This document shows positions 6,765 to 11,813 of a stretch of 11,813 bases of DNA, piece by piece (the first letter of the stretch is position 1; each line of letters opens with the position of its first letter). The DNA is from Acidobacteriota bacterium (GTDB taxonomy: Bacteria > Acidobacteriota > Terriglobia > Acidiferrales > UBA7541). The stretch covers positions 1-11,813 of the forward strand of contig QHYO01000070.1 of assembly GCA_003224135.1 (NCBI GenBank), in the 5' to 3' direction. Made by a program: the position numbers and the translations under genes. A model generated the notes under the pieces. The model was not told the DNA's origin. It worked only from the letters and a program-made list of their open reading frames with translations, and searched no databases.

Positions 6765-6842
6765 GGCTTAACGAGGCATTATCCCATTCAACTGCGGCGT
6801 AGAACTGGCCTCTCGCGAAATTGTGCTTTGGCGTCATGGTGT

Positions 6843-8666
6843 TTAGTGCAGGGCAACTGCCGTCGAGGTTCTGGGTATCACCGGAAGGACGACGCGTGAA
6901 GAATGCTCCGCGTCGTTGTGGATGCGAATGTGGCCCCCGCGCGTTTCAGAGGAAGTGATCTCGGACTTGCCGGTTTGCAGATTGCGCGAGAAATGCGGAA
7001 AAAACGCTCCGGAAATTTGCACTCGGATGCGATGGCCCGCCTTGAAAACGTTCGAAGTGAGCAAGTGATCGAGATCGAGGCGATAAATCTTCCCAGGCTC
7101 TAGCAATTCCGGCTTTGTTGATCCGTTTCGATAACTGGCGCGAAGCACATCGAGGCCGGGGCTCATCAGATTGTAAACCGCGCCATCCGGCGTTACATCC
7201 AGCAAACGCACCCACAAATCGAAATCCGGTACATCGGCAGAAACGTACATCTCCGCGCGAATCTCGCCCGTAACCTCCACATCGGACGGCAGCGGCTGGC
7301 TATCAAAAAGCAGCACGTCCTTGCGCCCGGCAAATAAACGATAGTCGCGTGCGCCAAATCCTTCGTGAGGATCTGTTACTGGATGCGCCGGATCGGATAG
7401 AAACTCCGTGAAGGGTTTGCACTGCACGCACAGGCTAGCTCCGAGAGAGAAGGATTCCGTTTCGCGCTGCTTCCATGAGGAAAAATAAAAACTTGTCTGC
7501 TTTGCGCGTGTCAGCGGCCACGCGTCCTCGCCGCGCCACACATTGTCACCCATCACGAAAATGCGAACTGGCTTTTCCTTACCAACTTCGGTATCGACGC
7601 CCTTGAGGTAGTGATCCATCCAGCGGAGAATAATTTCGTCGTAGTCGACTGCTGCGGATTTGCCGAATTCGCGTTCACCGGCTTTGGAGCGCCCAAGCTC
7701 GCCGTGAGTCCACGCGCCAATGATGGTCGCGGTTCGTCGATCCTTTTCGTCCTTGCGCGCCTCAAGTAGGCCGTTGAAGTTCGTCGTTGCGCCGTCCGGG
7801 CCGTAGGCTTCGTCGTACCAGCCGGAAATGTTCAGAACCGCGGCACGCACGCGGCTGTATTTTCCCCGCAACTCGGCCCAATCCCACCAAGGATCAGCGG
7901 GCGGATGTGCCAGCCATTCGTAATAAAACGGGGCGATTTGCTTCAAATCCGGCAAGTCCGCCATTGGAAGAAAATTCTGGAGGCGAGCACGCTCCATCTT
8001 CCACGAAGCAGCGGCTTCCTTAACGGTTTGAGGTCCCGGCAGATTTTTTCGTCTGCGCGCATCGGGAGCGATGTTGAACCAAATCCAGCCCAGCCACGAG
8101 CCGTCAAACACTCCGCCGGAATAGAAGAAATTTCGCGGCGTGGAAAAAGTCATCGCGGGAATCATTGCTTTCAGATGCGGAGGATCTTCGACGGCTGCCA
8201 GCCACTGCACCGCACCAGGATAAGAGAGACCGAATGTTCCGATGTTTCCATTGGACCACGGCTGCACAGCGGCCCACTCGATGGTGTCGTAGCCGTCGCG
8301 GCCTTCATTCTGGTAAGGCGCGAACTCGCCTTCGGACGCGTAGCGCCCACGAACGTCTTGAATCACGACTGCATAACCGCGAGCGACAGCCTTGTTGAAT
8401 GTGCTCCATGCGGAAGAAGCGTTATCTTTCCCGTACGGCGTGCGATACACAAGCACGGGAAATCTGCCCTCGGCTGACGGCAAGAACACATCCGCGCGAA
8501 GCACCGTCCCATCTCGCATTTTTACCGCTACATTCTTTTCGACGACCGTTTGAACGACTTTTTCAAAGATAGGAGCGCCACTCAGTGCTGGAGCAACGAT
8601 CGCCTGCGCGGCCAATACGGCGAGCACAGTCGCGCAGCAGCAAAACAGCGAAGCGAGGGATCGCAT
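6843..8666 (-). CDS. Exported CocE/NonD family alpha/beta hydrolase (S15-like)
   Basis: Predicted secreted or periplasmic serine hydrolase of the X-Pro dipeptidyl-peptidase S15 / CocE superfamily, acting on esters or peptides of unknown identity. The 607-residue product opens with a Sec-type signal (residues 1 to about 30, hydrophobic core CATVLAVLAAQAIVAPA). The alpha/beta hydrolase domain follows: VKMRDGTVLRADVFLP (48-63), the oxyanion-region VYRTPYGK (73-80), VIQDVRGRYASEGEF (101-115), nucleophile Ser148 in FGLSYPG, Asp285 in SGWYDE, and His321 in AWTHG. This completes a plausible Ser-Asp-His triad. The C-terminal part (from about 375) matches the jelly-roll PepX_C region, ending with AGHRIRVQISGAFFPHFSRN. 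Length is typical for the family. The start at 8666 is preferred because it gives the signal peptide; no strong ribosome-binding site is visible. It lies 95 bases after the isomerase-like gene on the same strand. Confidence 0.92.
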   Translation of the reverse strand: MRSLASLFCCCATVLAVLAAQAIVAPALSGAPIFEKVVQTVVEKNVAVKMRDGTVLRADVFLPSAEGRFPVLVYRTPYGKDNASSAWSTFNKAVARGYAVVIQDVRGRYASEGEFAPYQNEGRDGYDTIEWAAVQPWSNGNIGTFGLSYPGAVQWLAAVEDPPHLKAMIPAMTFSTPRNFFYSGGVFDGSWLGWIWFNIAPDARRRKNLPGPQTVKEAAASWKMERARLQNFLPMADLPDLKQIAPFYYEWLAHPPADPWWDWAELRGKYSRVRAAVLNISGWYDEAYGPDGATTNFNGLLEARKDEKDRRTATIIGAWTHGELGRSKAGEREFGKSAAVDYDEIILRWMDHYLKGVDTEVGKEKPVRIFVMGDNVWRGEDAWPLTRAKQTSFYFSSWKQRETESFSLGASLCVQCKPFTEFLSDPAHPVTDPHEGFGARDYRLFAGRKDVLLFDSQPLPSDVEVTGEIRAEMYVSADVPDFDLWVRLLDVTPDGAVYNLMSPGLDVLRASYRNGSTKPELLEPGKIYRLDLDHLLTSNVFKAGHRIRVQISGAFFPHFSRNLQTGKSEITSSETRGGHIRIHNDAEHSSRVVLPVIPRTSTAVALH

Positions 8667-8708
8667 GTCGGGGATTTTAGCTTACTCGTCGCGCGACAGG
8701 GTTCGTGC

Positions 8709-8742
8709 GCGCCCCGGGTGCCACACGAGTCCTGAGGGGCGC
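8709..8742. repeat. Inverted repeat between isomerase-like and hydrolase genes
   Basis: GCGCCCC (8709-8715) and GGGGCGC (8736-8742) are exact reverse complements separated by 20 bases, in the 95-base gap between the two - strand genes. It could fold in a transcript of the upstream gene and weaken read-through, but there is no T-tract on the - strand after it, so it is not called a terminator. Confidence 0.35.
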
Positions 8743-8761
8743 CGGAGCCGCAAGAACGATT

Positions 8762-9619
8762 CTAGGCTCCATGCGCCGCGCGAAAGCCTAGCAAGCATTT
8801 GCGCGCCGTGTCGAGTTCCGAAAAGCGGCTGCCTTCCTGCTCGACCAGGTAATACTCAATCCCGCCGCCATTTTCCGCGGCGTGAAACAAGCTCTTCCAG
8901 TCCGCAACGCCTTCACCAAACAAGACGGAATATTTCTTCGCCGCATCGGGCGACCAATCCTTGCAATGCATGGAGCGGATGCGGCCCGGATTCGCCTTAA
9001 TCCATGCCAAAGGATCACTACCCGCCTCGATGCATGTGCCGACGTCCAGTTGCAGCATTACCGAAGGTCTTGTGTTCTTCGCCAGAATCTCGATCGGCCG
9101 CACTCCATCCGTAACAGTGAATTCCGTCTGATGATTGTGGTATCCCACTTTCAATCCATCCGCTTCCAGTTTGTCGGCCGCGGCGTTCAGCGTGTCCGCG
9201 ACTCGGCGCCAGCCCTCCGGTCCCGGTTTGCCGTGCGAACTCGCCATCACCATATACTTGCTCCCCAGGATCAGGTTAATCTCTCGCGCGTGCTGCAGTT
9301 GATCGCCGCTAAAATAGTCGCTGTCGTTATGCGTTGAAAAGCTGCGGATTCCTAGATCGTCCAGTAGCTTCCGCATGTCTTTCGCCTGCGCTGCGCTCCA
9401 ATCAAAATATGGCGCATAAAACTCCAGGCCCTGGTAGCCCATCTCGGCTACGGCGCGCACTGTCCCCAGGGGGTCCTTGCTCAGCGCGTCCCGTACCGAA
9501 TACATCTCCAGGCCCACCGGAATCGTGCCCGCAGCAGACGCCGCAGTCCCACGCAGGGCCCAAGGCAATAGCGCGCCCATCGCCAAAAACGACCGCCGCG
9601 ACCACAAGTGGTTTGTCAT
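8762..9619 (-). CDS. Tat-exported sugar phosphate isomerase/epimerase-like TIM barrel
   Basis: Predicted to act on a sugar or sugar derivative as a metal-dependent isomerase, epimerase or related lyase, in the AP-endonuclease-2/xylose-isomerase-like TIM-barrel superfamily; substrate unknown. The 285-residue product starts with a twin-arginine signal, SRRSFLAMG (7-15), then a hydrophobic core ending near AASAAG (26-31), so it is likely exported folded with its metal. Barrel motifs in order: LEMYSVRD (37-44), YQGLEFYAPY (62-71), STHND (95-99), YHNHQTEF (160-167), LQLDVGTCIEAG (189-200), MHCKDWSP (217-224), FGEGVADW (234-241) and VEQEGS (259-264). The His, Glu and Asp positions expected to bind metal are present. 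AGGA (9627-9630 on the + strand as TCCT) lies seven bases upstream of the ATG and supports this start. The export signal places it in the same compartment as the neighbouring hydrolase. Confidence 0.92.
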   Translation of the reverse strand: MTNHLWSRRSFLAMGALLPWALRGTAASAAGTIPVGLEMYSVRDALSKDPLGTVRAVAEMGYQGLEFYAPYFDWSAAQAKDMRKLLDDLGIRSFSTHNDSDYFSGDQLQHAREINLILGSKYMVMASSHGKPGPEGWRRVADTLNAAADKLEADGLKVGYHNHQTEFTVTDGVRPIEILAKNTRPSVMLQLDVGTCIEAGSDPLAWIKANPGRIRSMHCKDWSPDAAKKYSVLFGEGVADWKSLFHAAENGGGIEYYLVEQEGSRFSELDTARKCLLGFRAAHGA

Positions 9620-9626
9620 GCCGAAA

Positions 9627-9630
9627 TCCT
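9627..9630 (-). promoter_or_regulatory. Ribosome-binding site of the isomerase-like gene
   Basis: AGGA on the - strand, seven bases before the ATG at 9619. It is one of the few clear Shine-Dalgarno matches in the window and fixes the start that includes the twin-arginine signal. Confidence 0.55.
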
Positions 9631-9814
9631 ACGCCAGAACGCGTGTAATTTCATAGCAGTTGAGTCCCTCGCGCGTAACGCTTCCCTCATAGAAGCGAAG
9701 GTCGCCTGGCTGCGCTTCCGGCGGTCCCGCGAGACCGTCTCTCCTACTCTTGTTGCATTCCGGCCCGCCTGTCTCTAACCTAAAGAGCGACTCGTGTGAA
9801 CCTAGACTGACTCC

Positions 9815-10486
9815 ATGCCCGAACTTAACGCCGATACGCTCGTTTTTGGTTTCATCTGGTACGTTGCGTTTTTGTTTTCGACCACGTGCCACGAAGCATC
9901 GCATGCACTCGTTGCCAAAATTGGCGGCGATGACACTGCTGCGCGAGGCGGCCAGATCACTCTAAATCCAATCCCGCATATTCAGCGCGAGCCTTGGGGC
10001 ATGGTCGTGATTCCACTGCTTTCCTTTCTTTTCGCGCGAACGATGATTGGCTGGGCCAGTGCGCCCTTCAATCCGGAGTGGGAGCGGCGTTACCCCCGGC
10101 GCGCGGCGTGAATGGCTCTTGCAGGACCTGCTGCAAACTTCACGCTGATGCTCATCGCAGCCATTCTCATCCGCTTCGGACGAGAGTATGGCTGGTTTCA
10201 CCGGGGCGCCGAGGGGCAGCCCAGCATCTCCGGCACGATTCTGAGCGTGTTCTTCGCGCTGAATCTTCTGCTGGGCGTTTTCAATCTGTTGCCGGTTCCT
10301 CCGCTCGATGGCAGTGCGGGCATCATGGTCTTGATGGGGAATGACACCGCCCATCGCTATCTTGATTGGCTGCGGACCACGCCGTATCGCAGCCTGGGGC
10401 TTCTTGTGGCGATCCTGGGCTTTCGCTACCTGTACGGACCGATTGAGGCGTTCGCCACCAATTTGCTGATCTTCGCGAAGTTCTGA
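9815..10486 (+). pseudogene. Site-2 protease family (M50) gene split by an in-frame TGA
   Basis: Reading through one stop gives a 223-residue integral-membrane metalloprotease of the M50 site-2 protease group (compact, non-PDZ type). The first part (9815-10111, 98 codons) has the zinc-binding HEASH (residues 26-30) in a hydrophobic helix, then GGQITLNPIPHIQREPWGMV. The second part (10112-10486) starts MALAGPAANFTLML and carries NLLPVPPLDG, whose Asp (joined residue 165) supplies the third metal ligand. The two parts are in the same frame with nothing missing: RRYPRRAA, TGA (10109-10111), MALAGP. From memory of the family a Trp precedes this Met, so a single TGG to TGA change explains the break. 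The ATG at 10112 has no good ribosome-binding site, and split products would separate the catalytic motifs. Possibilities are a pseudogene, a sequence error, or less likely two assembling fragments. Confidence 0.85.
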
Positions 10487-10609
10487 GTCCGCGGCTGCAT
10501 CATTTCGGTACACTTCAAAATTGTTGTTTCGTCAAACGACACTCCATCCCAGACAGTCAAGCTACAACTCCAGCCTGCTCAAACGGTTAAGCGAGATTGC
10601 AGTGGCGTC

Positions 10610-10632
10610 TCGCCTGCATCTGCTCCAGGCGA
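10610..10632. repeat. Short inverted repeat before the regulator remnant
   Basis: TCGCCTG (10610-10616) and CAGGCGA (10626-10632) are perfect reverse complements around a nine-base loop. They sit in the stretch 10487-10648 between the M50 gene and the response-regulator remnant, where I see no other supported feature. No T-tract follows, so it is not a convincing terminator of the M50 gene. Confidence 0.35.
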
Positions 10633-10648
10633 AGGAGCGACTTGGTGC

Positions 10649-11125
10649 TTGCTGCGATTCCCGAGAGCCAAACAGCCTATTGGGTCGAAGTTTCCGGCTG
10701 AGACAACAACGAAGATTAATCCAGCGCAACTTGAATTAATGACAGAACTAGTGGCCAGTGCCAGATTTGAAGCCGTTACGACAGCCGATCCTGAAGAGGC
10801 GCTGCAACTCGTGCGCTCGGGTCGATCGCGGTCGATTCTGGCGGATGTACACATGCCGGGAATGGATGGTTACGAGTTTTTGGACGCCCGACCTGCCGGA
10901 CCAGTTACCCAGGGGATCGGGGCCAGGGGGGCGCGATGATTGGCGGCCGTTGTCTCTGGACGAGGTGAGAAACAGCACATGCAAAGAGTCCTCGCGACGT
11001 GTAAAGGAAATCGATTGCGCGCGGCGCAAGTTCTCGGAATCGGCCGCACGAGCCTCTACCGGGATCTGAAAGAAGATGGGTACGACCAAACTTTGATTGC
11101 GCGTTCCAAAGCAGCGGGGCAATGA
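10649..11125 (+). pseudogene. Response regulator remnant: REC piece and Fis-type HTH
   Basis: A damaged regulator of the REC plus Fis-HTH or NtrC type. The left part reads NPAQLELMTELVASARFEAV, TADPEEALQLVRSGR, ILADVHMPGMDGYEFLD: receiver strands 2-3 with the phosphoacceptor Asp (codon at 10844-10846), but the N-terminal acidic pair is replaced (TKINP where VDDNP is expected). The receiver's second half is missing, and the frame stops at a TGA (10937-10939). The linker WRPLSLDEV (about 10940-10966) is in a different frame. The HTH, KQHMQRVLATCKGN and LRAAQVLGIGRTSLYRDLK, is back in the first frame and ends at 11123-11125. A single missing G at GAGGTGAG (10962-10969) would join DEV to EKQHMQRVL. 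An AAA+ domain, if it ever existed, is gone. Left boundary uncertain. Confidence 0.7.
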
Positions 11126-11244
11126 TATGGGATCACCACTGCAGAATAAAATGGTAGCGGAGCGTTACCTCCGTGTAGCTGCTTTGCGGGTAATCCGCTA
11201 AGTTGGGCTGCGGGAAAAAACGCGGTCGATTCGAAATAAGTGTT

Positions 11245-11813
11245 TCAAATTCCGTAATCAGAGTCGGGCCAACGAGGTTGCGCGAAAAGTCCTCCGTCGA
11301 CACCAAGGGTCTGGCCGCTGATAAACGAGGCGCTGTCGCTGAGAAGAAATTCCACGGCCGAGGCGACATCTTCGGACGTACCGATGCGGCGCAGCGGCGT
11401 GAGGCTCGCCCACGATTTTGCGAAATCGGCGAGCTCAGCTTTTGTTCGTTCCGTTTCGATTGCGCCTGGCGCAACGCAATTCACGCGAATGCCGAATGGA
11501 CCCAACTCCAGAGCCGCTGATTTCGTAAACATTTCAATGCCACCCTTGCTGGCGGTGTAAGCCGAGAGGTTCGGGAAGGGAACTTTGTTGCAGCCGGAGC
11601 CGATGTTGACGATTGCTCCGGAGCGGCGCTCCTTCATGTGACGCCCGGCACGCTGGGTGCAAAGGAAGCAGCCTTTCAGATTCGTTTCGACGACGCGATC
11701 CCACTCTCTTTCTTGTACTTCAAGAAGAGGCTTCCAGACTTGGACTCCGGCGTTATTGACGAGAGCATCGAGTTTGCCAAACGAAGAAAAGATTTCCTCA
11801 AACATTGCGTTGA
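11245..11813 (-). CDS. SDR family oxidoreductase (5' end outside window)
   Basis: NAD(P)-dependent short-chain dehydrogenase/reductase with Rossmann fold, cytoplasmic, substrate unknown. The frame is open to the right edge; the visible 186 residues from the internal Met at 11805 are only part of a protein expected to be near 250, and the cofactor-binding TGxxxGxG segment lies beyond the window. Seen here: LVNNAG (15-20 of the visible part), the structural Asn42 in TNLKG, catalytic Ser70 in NIGSG, Tyr83 and Lys87 in YTASKGG, VNCVAPGAIET (108-118) and the typical ending GTSEDVASAVEFLLSDSASF then ISGQTLGVDGGL (142-173). All visible catalytic residues are intact. The last residues (FAQPRWPDSDYGI) are longer than a minimal SDR end but ordinary. 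It is convergent with the regulator remnant. Confidence 0.95.
   Translation of the reverse strand, partial: NAMFEEIFSSFGKLDALVNNAGVQVWKPLLEVQEREWDRVVETNLKGCFLCTQRAGRHMKERRSGAIVNIGSGCNKVPFPNLSAYTASKGGIEMFTKSAALELGPFGIRVNCVAPGAIETERTKAELADFAKSWASLTPLRRIGTSEDVASAVEFLLSDSASFISGQTLGVDGGLFAQPRWPDSDYGI

Noticed and set aside
9629..9904. A 91-residue - strand ORF between the isomerase-like gene and the M50 gene, ending in CYEITRVLA.
   Set aside because: It runs through the M50 start and covers the isomerase upstream region, has no ribosome-binding site I can see, and its first half is low-complexity charged sequence. The last 25 residues look somewhat protein-like, so a remnant cannot be excluded, but I cannot support a gene.
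10109..10136. Selenocysteine or programmed read-through at the TGA in the M50 gene; TTGCAG (10119-10124) and CTGCAA (10131-10136) form a hairpin just downstream.
   Set aside because: The expected residue is Trp, not Cys or Sec; the loop GACCTG lacks the features of a bacterial SECIS known to me; and TGA followed by A is not a leaky context. The hairpin is short enough to be chance.
1..11813. Alternative genetic code with TGA as Trp, suggested by the M50 gene.
   Set aside because: moaC ends in TGA at the expected C-terminal region with ATGA overlap to the next gene, and the SDR and M50 genes also end in TGA, so TGA is a normal stop here.
1..11813. CRISPR array, insertion sequence, tRNA, integrase or defence system.
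   Set aside because: I saw no regularly spaced repeats, transposase or integrase motifs, tRNA-like folds, or recognised defence domains on either strand.

Overview
The window reads as ordinary chromosomal DNA from a moderately GC-rich, Gram-negative-like soil bacterium. The gene mix (a receiver-PATAN/DUF4388 regulator among molybdenum-cofactor genes, a secreted CocE-type hydrolase, a Tat-exported sugar-isomerase-like TIM barrel, a Fis-type response regulator) and the protein style suggest Acidobacteriota. That assignment is inference from family content, not a database result.

Layout, left to right. Positions 1-267 are a structured leader with a possible promoter and two sets of inverted repeats, followed by purA (268-1566, +). 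Facing purA is a decayed membrane-anchored gene of unknown function (1601-2385, -), broken by one frameshift and one in-frame TAG. After a 124-base divergent spacer carrying a perfect 17-base palindrome and a plausible promoter comes a tight + strand cluster: moeA, moaC, a receiver-PATAN response regulator that overlaps moaC by ATGA, and a mogA/moaB-family gene 5 bases further on. A short + strand ORF or gene remnant (5540-5767) ends the cluster.

Three - strand genes follow: a 322-residue protein of unknown function, an exported CocE/NonD (peptidase S15-like) hydrolase, and a Tat-signal sugar phosphate isomerase/epimerase-like protein. Divergent from these is a site-2-protease-like M50 gene interrupted by a TGA at the place of an expected tryptophan codon (9815-10486, +). 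Next is a heavily damaged response-regulator remnant with a REC piece and a Fis-type HTH piece (about 10649-11125, +). The window closes with the C-terminal three quarters of an SDR oxidoreductase (- strand, running off the right edge).

Functionally, moeA, moaC and mogA supply three steps of molybdopterin-cofactor synthesis: cyclic pyranopterin formation, MPT adenylation and Mo insertion. The regulator embedded with them is the most interesting regular gene. The other striking feature is the density of broken reading frames: three clear cases in under 12 kb, each with one or two small lesions in otherwise well-conserved sequence. This means either real recent gene decay or local sequence error. 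I found no CRISPR array, tRNA, rRNA, insertion sequence or clear defence system.
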